A stretch of DNA of 64,000 nt from Thetidibacter halocola (GTDB taxonomy: Bacteria > Pseudomonadota > Alphaproteobacteria > Rhodobacterales > Rhodobacteraceae). Of this stretch, positions 25,561 through 34,641 are shown piece by piece; position 1 is the first letter of the stretch; each line of letters starts with the position of its first letter. A program made the translations under genes and the position numbers. The stretch is from positions 434,001 through 498,000 of the forward strand of contig NZ_JAGTUU010000001.1 of the NCBI RefSeq assembly GCF_018224955.1. The letters run 5' to 3'. The notes under the pieces are model-generated. The model was given only the letters and a program-made list of their open reading frames with translations. It searched no databases and was not told the DNA's origin.

Positions 25561-26339
25561 TCCTCCTGTCCCCGATCGGCACGCTGGGCCGCGCGGTATT
25601 GCAGACCCTGGCTTCGGTGGGGCGCGTGGCGCTGTTCGCGCTGTCCACCCTGACCCACATGCTGCGCCCGCCCTTCTACGGCCGCGAATTCGGACTTGCG
25701 CTGCTGAACATCGGCTGGCTGTCGCTGCCGGTGGTGGGACTGACGGCGATCTTCACCGGCGGCGCGCTGGCCTTGCAGATCTACGCCGGCGGCGCGCGCT
25801 TCAACGCCGAGGCCGTGGTGCCGCAGATCGTGGCCATCGGCATGGTGCGCGAACTGGGGCCGGTGCTGGTCGGCCTGATGATCGCGGCGCGCGTGACGTC
25901 GAGCATCGCCGCCGAGATCGCCACGATGAAGGTGACCGAGCAGATCGACGCACTGGTGACGCTGTCGACCAATCCGATGAAATACCTCGTGGCTCCTCGC
26001 GTGCTGGCGGCGCTGATCGTGGTGCCTCTGCTGGTCGCGGTGGGCGACGTGATCGGCATCGCGGGCGGCTATGCGGTGGCCACGGGTAGCCTGGGCTTCA
26101 ACCCGGCGACGTATCTCAAGAACACGGTCGATTTCCTCGAGGCGCTGGATATCGTGTCCTCGCTGGTCAAGGGCTGCGCCTTCGGCTTCATCGCGGCGCT
26201 GATGGGCTGCTGGTTCGGCATGAACTCGGGCCGGGGCGCGCAGGGTGTGGGCCGCGCGACCAAGGGCTCGGTCGAGGCGGCGGCGGTGCTGATCCTGGCC
26301 GCGAACTTCCTTCTGACAGGGGCGTTCTTTTCGCTATGA
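25557..26339 (+). CDS. MlaE family lipid ABC transporter permease
   Basis: A 260-residue inner-membrane protein of the MlaE/YrbE family, with about five hydrophobic segments. Landmarks are [33 protein letters not shown], the strongly conserved [19 protein letters not shown] and [14 protein letters not shown]. MlaFEDB-type systems move phospholipids between inner and outer membrane. The ATPase follows with an ATGA overlap, but no MlaD/MCE substrate-binding protein or MlaC is in this operon, so the periplasmic partner must be elsewhere. Confidence 0.9.
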   Translation: MILLSPIGTLGRAVLQTLASVGRVALFALSTLTHMLRPPFYGREFGLALLNIGWLSLPVVGLTAIFTGGALALQIYAGGARFNAEAVVPQIVAIGMVRELGPVLVGLMIAARVTSSIAAEIATMKVTEQIDALVTLSTNPMKYLVAPRVLAALIVVPLLVAVGDVIGIAGGYAVATGSLGFNPATYLKNTVDFLEALDIVSSLVKGCAFGFIAALMGCWFGMNSGRGAQGVGRATKGSVEAAAVLILAANFLLTGAFFSL

Positions 26340-27082
26340 TCGACCTGTCCAGCGTCACGAAATCCTTTGGAACCAATGCCGTATTGCGCGGTGTTGATCT
26401 GACCATCGACAGCGGCACGTCGATGGTCATCATCGGCGGGTCAGGCACTGGCAAGTCGGTTCTGCTGAAATGCATCCTGGGGCTGGTGACGCCGGATGCG
26501 GGCACGATCACCCTCGACGGGCAGGACGTGACCACGCAGGACCGCGATGCGTTCCTTGCGCGCTTCGGCATGCTGTTCCAGGGCGGCGCATTGTTCGACA
26601 GCCTGCCGGTCTGGCAGAACGTGGCGTTTCGCCTGTTGCGTGGCAGCCTGAAACGCCCCGCCGCCGAGGCGCGCGCCATCGCCATCGAGAAGCTGCGCCG
26701 GGTGGGCCTGAAGCCCGAGGTGGCCGACCTGTTCCCCGCCGAACTGTCTGGCGGGATGCAGAAGCGCGTGGGCCTGGCCCGCGCCATCGCAGCCGAGCCC
26801 GAGATCATCTTCTTCGACGAGCCGACCACCGGTCTGGACCCGATCATGGCGGGTGTTATCAACGAGTTGATCCGCGAAATCGTGACCGAGATGGGCGCGA
26901 CCGCCATGACCATCACCCATGACATGAGCAGCGTCCGCGCCATCGCCGACAATGTCGCCATGCTTCATGACGGCGTCATCAAGTGGACCGGGCCGGTTGA
27001 CCGGATGGACAACAGCGGCGACCCCTACCTTGATCAATTCATCCACGGCCGCGCCGAAGGCCCGATCGAGGCGGTGCGATGA
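26336..27082 (+). CDS. MlaF family lipid ABC transporter ATPase
   Basis: A 248-residue ABC ATPase, partner of the preceding MlaE permease. Walker A is IGGSGTGKSVLLK (about 36-48), the signature is LSGGMQKRVGLARA, Walker B is EIIFFDEPTTGLDP and the switch His is in TITHDMSS. It fits MlaF/Ttg2A. It overlaps mlaE and the next gene (ATG 27079, TGA 27080-27082) by 4 bp each. Confidence 0.92.
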   Translation: MIDLSSVTKSFGTNAVLRGVDLTIDSGTSMVIIGGSGTGKSVLLKCILGLVTPDAGTITLDGQDVTTQDRDAFLARFGMLFQGGALFDSLPVWQNVAFRLLRGSLKRPAAEARAIAIEKLRRVGLKPEVADLFPAELSGGMQKRVGLARAIAAEPEIIFFDEPTTGLDPIMAGVINELIREIVTEMGATAMTITHDMSSVRAIADNVAMLHDGVIKWTGPVDRMDNSGDPYLDQFIHGRAEGPIEAVR

Positions 27083-27465
27083 ACAGCCTGTTCCAGCCCG
27101 ATCCGGTCGTCATTGGCTTCCTGTTCGCCCGGAAATTCCTCTGGCTCGAGATGCTGGCCCTGCTGGCGCTGGCGCGAGCGATCGGCGGGCCGGGCAAAGC
27201 GCGGGCGCTGGCGCTGGGCGCGCTGGCCCTGTGCCTGGCCGGGATCGCCACCACCTTTTCTCCCGCGCTGGGGCTGAACGGCGGGCCGCTCTATGCCAGC
27301 GCGGCGCAGGTCATGGCGCAGGGCGGCGGGATGCTGGCGGCGCTGGTACCCTCGGCGGTGCTCGTCGCCTCTGGGCTGGTGCGGGACGCGCGCTGGCGCT
27401 GGATCGACGTGGTGCACGGCGTCGCGCTGGTGGCTTTCCTGTGGGTGTGGTGGTGGATTTCCTGA
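27079..27465 (+). CDS. Small membrane protein of unknown function
   Basis: A 128-residue very hydrophobic protein with about four membrane segments (about 8-32, 38-60, 76-95, 108-127). It ends in a Trp-rich tail, VALVAFLWVWWWIS. No recognised motif. It sits between mlaF and pqiA and overlaps mlaF by 4 bp, so it is probably part of the envelope lipid operon, perhaps as an accessory membrane subunit. Confidence 0.7.
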   Translation: MNSLFQPDPVVIGFLFARKFLWLEMLALLALARAIGGPGKARALALGALALCLAGIATTFSPALGLNGGPLYASAAQVMAQGGGMLAALVPSAVLVASGLVRDARWRWIDVVHGVALVAFLWVWWWIS

Positions 27466-27499
27466 GACTGGGAGGCGGGACGAAACCCTGCCCCGTGCC

Positions 27500-27931
27500 A
27501 TGCTGCGCTGGCTGAACCTGATCCTGTTGATCCTCTTCCCGGTTGCGTGGTTCGCGCCGCTGATGCGCGCGGGCCTGCTGCCGTTGTTCGGCCTGTCCGA
27601 GATCTCTGTCGTCTCGGGGCTGCAATCGCTGTGGGAAACGGACGTGTTCCTCGCCCTCGTGGTCACGGTCTTCGCCCTGTTCGCGCCGATCCTCAAGACG
27701 CTGGGGCTGGCGCTGATCCAGTTCCACTGGCTCGACGCCCGCGCCCTGCCCATGGTCACGCTGCTGGGCAAGCTGGCGATGGCCGACATCTTCCTGATCG
27801 CGGTCTACATCACGCTCGCCAAGGGTCTGGGCGTCGGCCGGATCGAGACCGCCTGGGGGCTTTACCTGTTCACCTTCTGCATCCTTGGCTCGCTGGCGCT
27901 GGGGATTGCCGAGGCGCGCAGACATCGGTGA
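27500..27931 (+). CDS. pqiA: Paraquat-inducible protein A (single PqiA domain)
   Basis: A 143-residue membrane protein with about four hydrophobic segments. It has the PqiA-domain pattern: a first segment starting MLRWLNLILLILFPVAWFAP, ISVVSGLQSLWE, then ALFAPILKTLGLALIQ and LLGKLAMADIFLIAVYITLA (the conserved WSMxDVFLxA-like region). E. coli PqiA has two such domains; this is the one-domain form. It is the last gene of the alr-mlaE-mlaF operon, matching the known link of PqiA with MCE-type lipid transport. Confidence 0.82.
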   Translation: MLRWLNLILLILFPVAWFAPLMRAGLLPLFGLSEISVVSGLQSLWETDVFLALVVTVFALFAPILKTLGLALIQFHWLDARALPMVTLLGKLAMADIFLIAVYITLAKGLGVGRIETAWGLYLFTFCILGSLALGIAEARRHR

Positions 27932-27984
27932 CTTGGCCCCGGCCGTCCTCTGGGGCATAAGCGCGAGGCAAAACCGGAGCAGTC

Positions 27985-29349
27985 ATGGCCAAGGCCCCCC
28001 TCAACTTCGTCTGCCAGTCCTGCGGCGCCGGCTTTTCCAAGTGGTCGGGCCGCTGCGAGAATTGCGGCGAGTGGAATTCGATCCAGGAAGAGACGCCGCT
28101 GTCCTCGGGCCCGAAATCCAAGGCGCTGACGGCGCGGGGCCGAACCATCCCGCTGACCGACCTGGCCTCGAAAGAGGCGCCGCCGCCGCGCACCGCCTCT
28201 GGCCTCGATGAGTTGGACCGCGTGCTGGGCGGCGGGCTGGTGCCGGCCTCGGCCGTGCTGGTGGGTGGCGATCCGGGGATCGGCAAGTCGACGCTGCTGT
28301 TGCAGGCGGCCGCAAGCTTTGCCCGCGCGGGGCTTTCAGTGATCTACATCAGCGGCGAAGAGGCCAGCGCGCAGATCCGGCTGCGGGCGCAGCGCCTCGG
28401 GCTGGCCGACGCGCCGGTAAAACTGGCGACGGAAACCAACCTGCGCGACATCGTCACCACGCTGGACACAGAGCGACCCGACCTGGCCATCGTCGACTCG
28501 ATCCAGACCATGTGGGCCGACAATGTCGACAGCGCGCCGGGCAGCGTCAGCCAGGTGCGCGCCGCGGCGCATGAATTGACCACCTTCGCCAAGAAGCGCG
28601 GCAGCGCGGTCATCATGGTGGGCCACGTCACCAAGGACGGCCAGATCGCCGGGCCGAGGGTGGTCGAGCACATGGTCGACACGGTGCTGTATTTCGAGGG
28701 CGAGCGCGGCCACCAGTTCCGCATCCTGCGCAGCGTCAAGAACCGCTTCGGCCCGGCGGACGAGATCGGCGTCTTCGAGATGACGGGCGCCGGTCTGGCC
28801 GAGGTCTCGAACCCCTCGGCGCTGTTCCTGTCCGAACGGGGCGGCCCGACGCCGGGATCGGTCGTTTTCGCGGGCATCGAGGGCACCCGCCCCGTGCTGG
28901 TCGAGTTCCAGGCCCTGGTCGCGCCCAGCCCGCATTCGCAGGCGCGACGGTCGGTTGTGGGCTGGGATGGCGGGCGGCTGGCGATGATCCTTGCGGTGCT
29001 CGAATCGCGTTGCGGCATCCCGTTTGCCGGGCTCGACGTCTACCTGAACGTGGCCGGCGGCATGAAAATCGGCGAACCGGCGGCCGACCTGGCCGTTGCC
29101 GCTGCGCTGCTTTCCGCCCGCGAAGATGCCGCACTGCCCGCCGAAACGGTTGTTTTCGGCGAAATCAGCCTGTCCGGCAGCCTCCGTCCGGTCGGTCAGA
29201 CAGAAAACAGGTTGAAAGAGGCGCGCAAACTTGGTTTTTCCACCGCGATCCTGCCGCTCGGCGGCAAGGAAGGCGGCTCGGGCGGCATGAACCTCACACG
29301 GATGGGGGACCTGACCACCTTCGTGGGCGAGATTTTCGGCGCCGGCTAG
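27985..29349 (+). CDS. radA: DNA repair protein RadA
   Basis: A 454-residue RecA-like branch-migration helicase for recombination intermediates. The N-terminal zinc finger has Cys10, Cys13, Cys24 and Cys27 (CQSC and CENC). Walker A is GGDPGIGKST (94-103). The RadA-specific KNRFG motif is in VKNRFGPADEIGVFEM, and a Lon-like C-terminal domain follows (LDVYLNVAGGMKIGEPAADL). The start follows GGAG. It is the first of the radA-cvpA-purF series usual in this lineage. Confidence 0.96.
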   Translation: MAKAPLNFVCQSCGAGFSKWSGRCENCGEWNSIQEETPLSSGPKSKALTARGRTIPLTDLASKEAPPPRTASGLDELDRVLGGGLVPASAVLVGGDPGIGKSTLLLQAAASFARAGLSVIYISGEEASAQIRLRAQRLGLADAPVKLATETNLRDIVTTLDTERPDLAIVDSIQTMWADNVDSAPGSVSQVRAAAHELTTFAKKRGSAVIMVGHVTKDGQIAGPRVVEHMVDTVLYFEGERGHQFRILRSVKNRFGPADEIGVFEMTGAGLAEVSNPSALFLSERGGPTPGSVVFAGIEGTRPVLVEFQALVAPSPHSQARRSVVGWDGGRLAMILAVLESRCGIPFAGLDVYLNVAGGMKIGEPAADLAVAAALLSAREDAALPAETVVFGEISLSGSLRPVGQTENRLKEARKLGFSTAILPLGGKEGGSGGMNLTRMGDLTTFVGEIFGAG

Positions 29350-29409
29350 GCGCCAGCAAGAAAGACAGGGCCGCCGCGCGGCACCGGCAGGCAAGAGGAC
29401 GAGGGACGC

Positions 29410-29982
29410 ATGGAAGGCTTCACGATCGTCGACGGCGCGGTGGCCGTCATCATCGTCATGTCGGCGCTTCTGGCCTATTCGCGCGGCCTCGTGCGCGAGG
29501 CCATGGCGATCGCGGGCTGGGTCGTCGCGGCGATCCTCGCCTTCATGTTCGCGCCGCAGGCGCAGCCCCTGATGAAGGAAATCCCCGTGGTGGGTGATTT
29601 CCTGCGCGACAGCTGCGAACTGGGCATCATCGCCTCCTTCGCGGCGGTGTTCACTCTGGCGCTGGTCGTGGTGTCGCTGTTCACGCCGCTGTTCTCGTCC
29701 ATCGTGCAGCGATCCGCCCTCGGTGGGCTGGACCAGGCGCTGGGCTTCTTCTTTGGCGTGGCGCGGGGCATCCTGCTGGTTGCGGTGGGCTTCTTCGTCT
29801 ACCAGACCGTCATCACCGCGCAGGACATTCCGGTGATCAACGACTCGCGTTCGGCGGCGATTTTCTCGCGCTTCACCGACCGGATCGAGGAACAGAACCC
29901 CGAGGCGGCGCTGGGCTGGATCACGACGCAATACGAGCAGTTGGTCGGCGTGTGCCAGGAACCGGGCGCGAACGACGCCTGA
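29410..29982 (+). CDS. cvpA: CvpA family membrane protein
   Basis: A 190-residue inner-membrane protein with four predicted helices. The start MEGFTIVDGAVAVIIVMSAL and the LAYSRGLVREAMAIAGWVVA segment (SRGLVRE) are typical of CvpA, linked to colicin V production and envelope stress in enterobacteria. A soluble tail follows residue 145. Its location between radA and purF is conserved. The start has GAGGGA at a suitable distance. Confidence 0.9.
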   Translation: MEGFTIVDGAVAVIIVMSALLAYSRGLVREAMAIAGWVVAAILAFMFAPQAQPLMKEIPVVGDFLRDSCELGIIASFAAVFTLALVVVSLFTPLFSSIVQRSALGGLDQALGFFFGVARGILLVAVGFFVYQTVITAQDIPVINDSRSAAIFSRFTDRIEEQNPEAALGWITTQYEQLVGVCQEPGANDA

Positions 29983-29984
29983 GC

Positions 29985-30332
29985 CTATTGCGCCGCGTCG
30001 TCCTCGGCCAGTACGGTGGGCAGGTCGTCGGCCTGCGCCGTGTCCGGCGCGTCCGGTTCCGGCATCTCGACCCAGGCAGAGCCATCCGCCGCCACTGCCA
30101 TATCCCGCGCCGCCATGTGGTGATCGACCGAACCGAAATGCCGCACCATTCCGGGCAGTATGTCGATCAGGTCATGGCTCGGCTCCGGGGCGCGGCCGTC
30201 GAACCGGAATTCATCCTGCGACACGGCCTGCGCGCCGCCCGGTAAGGCCAGCCCGAGCAGGGGCAGCGTCACCTGCCCCCAGTTGGCGGCGGAAAACAGG
30301 CGTGGACGGCGGTGCGACGGATCCTGTGTCAT
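29985..30332 (-). CDS. Hypothetical protein
   Basis: A 115-residue protein with no family recognised. The N-terminal 35 residues (RRPRLFSAANWGQVTLPLLG, then LALPGGAQA) look like a weak signal peptide, and the rest is acidic with LIDILPGMVRHFGSVDHHMA as the most structured-looking stretch. It converges with cvpA, with 2 bp between stops. No ribosome site is evident, so the start at 30332 is uncertain. Coding is supported mainly by position and codon bias. Confidence 0.5.
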   Translation of the reverse strand: MTQDPSHRRPRLFSAANWGQVTLPLLGLALPGGAQAVSQDEFRFDGRAPEPSHDLIDILPGMVRHFGSVDHHMAARDMAVAADGSAWVEMPEPDAPDTAQADDLPTVLAEDDAAQ

Positions 30333-30374
30333 ACGCCGATCATGCCACGCCCGGCGCCCTGAAAAAAGCAAAAG

Positions 30375-30412
30375 CATGCAAATTCCCCCGAATCGGCCAT
30401 GCAAACATGCAA
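30375..30412. promoter_or_regulatory. Three CATGCAA repeats upstream of purF
   Basis: CATGCAA occurs at 30375-30381, 30398-30404 and 30406-30412, in a 154-bp AT-richer gap before purF. Spacings are 23 and 8 bp. The cluster could be an operator for purF or for the divergent hypothetical gene. No known regulator is assigned. Confidence 0.35.
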
Positions 30413-30486
30413 CATCGTGTGATCGTTTCGTGACATGGCGCGCCCCGTCGCTTATGTGAGGCCCTGACGCTGCCACCGGATTCGGG

Positions 30487-31989
30487 ATGCCGCCCTTGAC
30501 CAACCCCCTCATGCCCCCTGCCCACCCCTTCGATTTCGACGCCGTGACGGAGGATGGCGATACCCTGCACGAGGAATGCGGCATCTTCGGTGTCGTTGGC
30601 GTGACCGACGCCGCCAACTTCGTCGCCCTCGGCCTGCACGCGCTGCAACATCGCGGGCAAGAGGCGGGCGGGATCGTGTCCTACGCGCCCGACACCGGCT
30701 TCAACAGCGCGCGCCGCTTTGGCTATGTGCGCGACAACTTCACCAAGCAGTCGCTGATGGAGACGCTGCCCGGCACCATCGCCATCGGCCATGTGCGTTA
30801 TTCCACCGCCGGATCGAAGGGCCAGACCGCGATCCGCGACGTGCAGCCCTTCTTTGGCGAGTTCAGCATGGGCGGCGCGGCCATCGCGCATAACGGCAAC
30901 ATCACCAATGCCAACGCACTGCGCCGCGAGCTGATCGAGCGCGGCTCGATCTTCCAGTCCTCCAGCGACAGCGAATGCATAATCCACCTGATGGCGCGGT
31001 CGTTGCAGCGCGACATTCCCGCCCGGATGGAGGATGCGCTGCGCCGGGTCGAGGGCGCGTTCAGCGTCGTCGCCATGACGCGGACCAAGCTGATCGGCGT
31101 GCGCGACCCGCTGGGCGTGCGCCCGCTGGTTCTGGGCAAGGTGGGCGACGGCTGGTGCCTGTCGTCCGAGACCTGCGCGCTGGACATCATCGGCGCCGAG
31201 TTCGTGCGCGAGATCGAGCCGGGCGAAATGGTCGTCATCACCGCTGCCAAGGGCGTCGAGTCGATCCGCCCGTTCCGCCCGCAGCCGCCGCGCTTCTGCA
31301 TCTTCGAACATGTGTATTTCTCGCGCCCCGACAGCATCATCGGCGGCCGGTCGGTCTATGAGACGCGGCGCCAGATCGGTGTGGAACTGGCACGCGAGGC
31401 GCCGATGGACGCCGACCTCGTCTGCCCCGTGCCCGACAGCGGCACGCCCGCCGCCATCGGATTCGCGCATGAAAGTGGCATCCCTTACGGCATGGGCATC
31501 ATCCGCAACCAGTACATGGGCCGCACCTTCATCGAGCCGACCGAGCAGATCCGCAACATGGGCGTCCGGTTGAAGCTCAACGTCAACCGTGCCCTGATCC
31601 AGGGCAAGCGGGTGATCCTGGTCGACGACTCGGTCGTGCGCGGCACCACCAGCCGCAAGATCAAGGAAATGATCCTCGATGCCGGCGCGGCCGAGGTGCA
31701 CTTCCGCATCGCATCCCCTCCCACCGCCTGGCCGTGTTTCTACGGCGTGGACACGCCACAGCGCGAAAAGCTGCTGGCCGCCACCATGTCCGAGGACGAG
31801 ATGCGCGTGCACCTGGGCGTGGACAGCCTGAAATTCATCTCGCTTGATGGGCTTTACCGCGCCGTGGGCGAGGCGCAGGGCCGCAACGCCTCCTGCCCGC
31901 AATATTGCGACGCCTGCTTCTCGGGCGAATACCCGGTGAAACCTGCGGACATGCTGGAGCAGGGCTTCAAGATGAAGGCGGCCGAATAG
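30487..31989 (+). CDS. purF: Amidophosphoribosyltransferase
   Basis: A 500-residue enzyme of the first committed purine step, making phosphoribosylamine from PRPP and glutamine. The propeptide ends before the catalytic Cys31 in EECGIFGVVG; glutaminase residues are in ALQHRGQEAGG and HNGNITN. The PRPP site is VILVDDSVVRGTT. Cys residues in CPQYCDACFSGEYP near the C-terminus fit the Fe-S type of PurF. The ATG at 30511 is an alternative start that would shorten the propeptide by eight residues. Third gene of the conserved radA-cvpA-purF series. Confidence 0.96.
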   Translation: MPPLTNPLMPPAHPFDFDAVTEDGDTLHEECGIFGVVGVTDAANFVALGLHALQHRGQEAGGIVSYAPDTGFNSARRFGYVRDNFTKQSLMETLPGTIAIGHVRYSTAGSKGQTAIRDVQPFFGEFSMGGAAIAHNGNITNANALRRELIERGSIFQSSSDSECIIHLMARSLQRDIPARMEDALRRVEGAFSVVAMTRTKLIGVRDPLGVRPLVLGKVGDGWCLSSETCALDIIGAEFVREIEPGEMVVITAAKGVESIRPFRPQPPRFCIFEHVYFSRPDSIIGGRSVYETRRQIGVELAREAPMDADLVCPVPDSGTPAAIGFAHESGIPYGMGIIRNQYMGRTFIEPTEQIRNMGVRLKLNVNRALIQGKRVILVDDSVVRGTTSRKIKEMILDAGAAEVHFRIASPPTAWPCFYGVDTPQREKLLAATMSEDEMRVHLGVDSLKFISLDGLYRAVGEAQGRNASCPQYCDACFSGEYPVKPADMLEQGFKMKAAE

Positions 31990-32072
31990 GCCGACCCGCA
32001 AGGACGATCACGCCGGATTGATCCGCGCCCTCGGCGAAAGCGCGCCGGCTGTTGCCCGTGACAGGCGAGACT

Positions 32073-32140
32073 ATGCCGCACTGCAGCATGACCTCTTTCG
32101 CCCCCCGATGCCCGTCGCTAGATGCCGCACCGCAGCATCA
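32073..32140. promoter_or_regulatory. Two quasi-palindromic repeats before the 32.2 kb gene
   Basis: ATGCCGCACTGCAGCATGA (32073-32091) and ATGCCGCACCGCAGCATCA (32122-32140) match at 17 of 19 positions and are 49 bp apart. The first is itself a near-palindrome (ATGCCGCA-c-TGCAGCAT, 7 of 8 pairs). They end 14 bp before the next start codon. They look like operator sites, but the second could be partly translated if the gene starts at 32122. Confidence 0.4.
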
Positions 32141-32154
32141 ACGACCAGGACATC

Positions 32155-32475
32155 ATGCAACCGAAATTCCTTCGGGCCCACACGCGGCCCTCCTCGCGCC
32201 TCCTGCGCGCCAGCGCCGAGACCGCCTCGGGCGAGGCCACGGCCTTTGTGGCGCGCAATGCCACGCGCAGCGTCTCGCTGAACACCGGCGCGCCGCTGCT
32301 GCTGGGCGTCTTCGGCAAGGCCGAGGCGCCGCAGGCGTTGGTCCGCCTGCCCTCGGGCAAGACCGAACAGCTGCGCGTGGGCGACCGTCTCGGCGATGCA
32401 GAGGTGCGCGCCATCGACGAGACCACCCTGACGCTGGTCCGCGCGGGCCAGTCGCAGCGTCTGCGCCTGCCCTGA
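32155..32475 (+). CDS. Small protein with GspC/PilP-like C-terminal fold
   Basis: A 106-residue protein, cytoplasmic by composition. The basic N-terminus (FLRAHTRPSSRLLRAS) precedes a beta-rich domain (about 50-106) reading APLLLGVFGKAEAPQALVRL, then RVGDRLGDAEVRAIDETTLTL. This resembles the small homology-region beta domain of GspC/PilP, but no other secretion genes are near, so the function is unknown. The ATG at 32155 has AGGA 6 bases upstream; an ATG at 32122 is an alternative. Two quasi-palindromic repeats lie just upstream. Confidence 0.6.
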   Translation: MQPKFLRAHTRPSSRLLRASAETASGEATAFVARNATRSVSLNTGAPLLLGVFGKAEAPQALVRLPSGKTEQLRVGDRLGDAEVRAIDETTLTLVRAGQSQRLRLP

Positions 32476-32602
32476 GGCAACCGGAGGGGTTTGTTACAGG
32501 CTTTCACGGAAGCGCCCGCGACGCTCACATCGCCGCCAGCCCCCTTTCGCGGCGGTGCGAAGGCGGCCACCTTGCGGGCACACACCCCGAGGAGGACCGA
32601 CC

Positions 32603-33064
32603 ATGACCGCCCTGACCCGCCGCCATGCCCTACGCCTTGCCATGGCCACGCCCGCGTTGCTGATCACCACCCGCCCCGCCCTGGCACGGGAGTCCGAGAT
32701 CTACCAGGAAGGCGGTATCGCCATCGACGGGTCCGACGCGGTTGCCTATTTCGCCGGTAACGGCCCGGTGACGGGCGACGCTTACCACAAGGTCGACTGG
32801 ATGGGCGCCATCTGGCAGTTTGCCAATGCCGAGAACGCCGCCGCCTTCGCCGCCACGCCTGAGGCATTCGCCCCGCAATTCGGCGGCTACTGCGCCTTTG
32901 CCGCCTCGCGCGGCTACCTTGCGCCGACGATGCCGGAGGCGTGGACGCTCTACGAGGGCAAGCTCTATCTCAACGCCAACCTGCGGGCCCGCGAGTTGTG
33001 GTTGCAGGACGTGCCCGGCAACATCGCCAAGGGCGAGGCGAACTGGCCCGGCATCCTGGGCTGA
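32603..33064 (+). CDS. YHS domain-containing secreted protein
   Basis: A 153-residue exported protein. The signal peptide (TRRHALRLAMATPALLITT, cleavage after ALA) has a twin-Arg at its head, so Tat export is possible; tatABC are in this window. The YHS-like domain spans about 50-120: DAVAYFAGNGPVTGDAYHKV, then FANAENAAAFAATPEAFAPQ and FGGYCAFAAS. Such domains are thought to bind metal, with the Cys of GYCAFA conserved. The start has a strong GAGGAGG site. The role is unknown, presumably periplasmic metal handling. Confidence 0.82.
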   Translation: MTALTRRHALRLAMATPALLITTRPALARESEIYQEGGIAIDGSDAVAYFAGNGPVTGDAYHKVDWMGAIWQFANAENAAAFAATPEAFAPQFGGYCAFAASRGYLAPTMPEAWTLYEGKLYLNANLRARELWLQDVPGNIAKGEANWPGILG

Positions 33065-33120
33065 AGCGACCCATGCGCAAGGCGCTTGACCTTGCCGCGC
33101 CGGCGCTGCAAACCGCGCGC

Positions 33121-33759
33121 ATGACCAAGCTCGCCCTCATCACCGGCGCGTCGCGCGGCCTGGGCTTTGCCCTGGCCGAGGCGCTTGCGCCCGAGTATCA
33201 CGTCCTCGCCGTCGCCCGCACCGTGGGCGGCCTCGAGGATCTCGACGACCGCATCAAGGAAAAGGGCGGCGAGGCCACGCTTGCGCCCATGGACATCACC
33301 AACCGCGATGCGATGGCCCATCTGTGCCGCTCGGTGCATGATCGCTGGGGCAAGCTGGACCTCTGGGTCCACACGGCAATCCATGCCGCCCCGCTGACCC
33401 CGGCGGCGCACCTGGACGCGAAGGACTGGCAGAAATCCGTGTCGACCAATCTCGACGCGATGGGCCACATGATCCCCTTCGTCGCGGCCCTGCTGGGCGA
33501 GAGCGGCACCGCCGTCTTCTTCGACGACCCGCGTGGCGGCGAGCGGTTCTTTGGCCATTACGGCACGACCAAGGCCGGGCAGATCGCGCTGGCGCGCAGC
33601 TGGGCCGCCGAAACAGAGCGCACCGGCCCCCGCGTCCGCATCCTGACCCCGCAGCCGATGGCCACTGCCACCCGCGCGCGGTTCTTCCCCGGCGAGGATC
33701 GCGCCCCGCTTGCCACGCCCCGTGACGAGGCCGCGCGCCTGCTGCCGCAGATCGTCTAG
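33121..33759 (+). CDS. SDR family oxidoreductase
   Basis: A 212-residue short-chain dehydrogenase. The NAD(P)-binding loop is TGASRGLG (8-15). The catalytic Tyr147 and Lys151 are in HYGTTKAG, but the position of the usual catalytic Ser (13 residues before Tyr) is Phe134, next to DDPRGGER. I recall this FFDDPR subgroup in Rhodobacteraceae. The substrate is unknown. The start ATG follows directly after sequence with no clear ribosome site. It sits between the YHS gene and surE. Confidence 0.8.
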   Translation: MTKLALITGASRGLGFALAEALAPEYHVLAVARTVGGLEDLDDRIKEKGGEATLAPMDITNRDAMAHLCRSVHDRWGKLDLWVHTAIHAAPLTPAAHLDAKDWQKSVSTNLDAMGHMIPFVAALLGESGTAVFFDDPRGGERFFGHYGTTKAGQIALARSWAAETERTGPRVRILTPQPMATATRARFFPGEDRAPLATPRDEAARLLPQIV

Positions 33760-33855
33760 GCCACACTCCGGCACCGGCGGCGCCGCACGGGCGGCGCCCC
33801 GCTTGCCCAGATGCCCCGGTTTCCCTATGGAGAAACAAACAAGGGGCACGGGCAC

Positions 33856-34641
33856 ATGCGCATTCTTCTGACCAATGACGACGGCATCAACGCTCCGGGC
33901 CTCGAGGTGCTGGAGGCCATCGCGCGCGAGATCGCCGGCCCGCAGGGCGAGGTCTGGACAGTGGCCCCCGCCTTCGAGCAATCGGGCGTCGCGCATTGCA
34001 TCTCCTACGTGCATCCCACGATGATCGCGCAGCTGGGGCCCCGCCGTTTCGCGGCCGAGGGCAGCCCCGCCGACTGTGTCCTCGCCGGGCTGCATGACGT
34101 GCTCAAGGACACGCCGCCCGACCTGATCCTATCGGGGGTGAACCGGGGCAACAACTCGGCCGAGAACGCGCTCTATTCCGGCACGCTGGGCGGCGCGCTG
34201 GAAGGCGCGTTGCAGGGCTTGCCGGCCATCGCGCTGTCGCAATACCTGGGCCCGCGCACCGCGACGCTGAAGAACCCGTTCGAGGCCTCGGCCCGGCATG
34301 GCGTCGACGTGGTGCGCCGCATCCTTGCCGCCGATCCGCCCGGCCAGGACGGCTATCGCCTGTTCTACAACGTCAATTTCCCGCCCGTTCCGGCGGCCGA
34401 GGTGCAGGGCGTGCGCGTCGTGCCGCAGGGCATGCGCGAAAACACCCGTTTTGCCGCCGAGGCGCAGCTGTCGCCCACGGGGCGGCGCTTCATCTGGGTG
34501 CGCGGTGGCGACCAGCGCGCGCCGGTCGCGCCCGACAGCGACGCGGGCGTGAACCTGGCGGGCTATGTCTCGGTCACGCCGATGCGGGCCGACCTGACGG
34601 CGCATGATGCCCTGGACAGCCTGTCGCGGGCCTTCGGATGA
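33856..34641 (+). CDS. surE: 5'/3'-nucleotidase SurE
   Basis: A 261-residue metal-dependent nucleoside 5'-monophosphatase of stress survival. The N-terminus [19 protein letters not shown] carries the metal-binding NDDG (7-10); [15 protein letters not shown] and [20 protein letters not shown] are the other active-site blocks. Length fits the family. It overlaps pcm by ATGA, the first step of the surE-pcm-nlpD operon known from many proteobacteria. Confidence 0.95.
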   Translation: MRILLTNDDGINAPGLEVLEAIAREIAGPQGEVWTVAPAFEQSGVAHCISYVHPTMIAQLGPRRFAAEGSPADCVLAGLHDVLKDTPPDLILSGVNRGNNSAENALYSGTLGGALEGALQGLPAIALSQYLGPRTATLKNPFEASARHGVDVVRRILAADPPGQDGYRLFYNVNFPPVPAAEVQGVRVVPQGMRENTRFAAEAQLSPTGRRFIWVRGGDQRAPVAPDSDAGVNLAGYVSVTPMRADLTAHDALDSLSRAFG

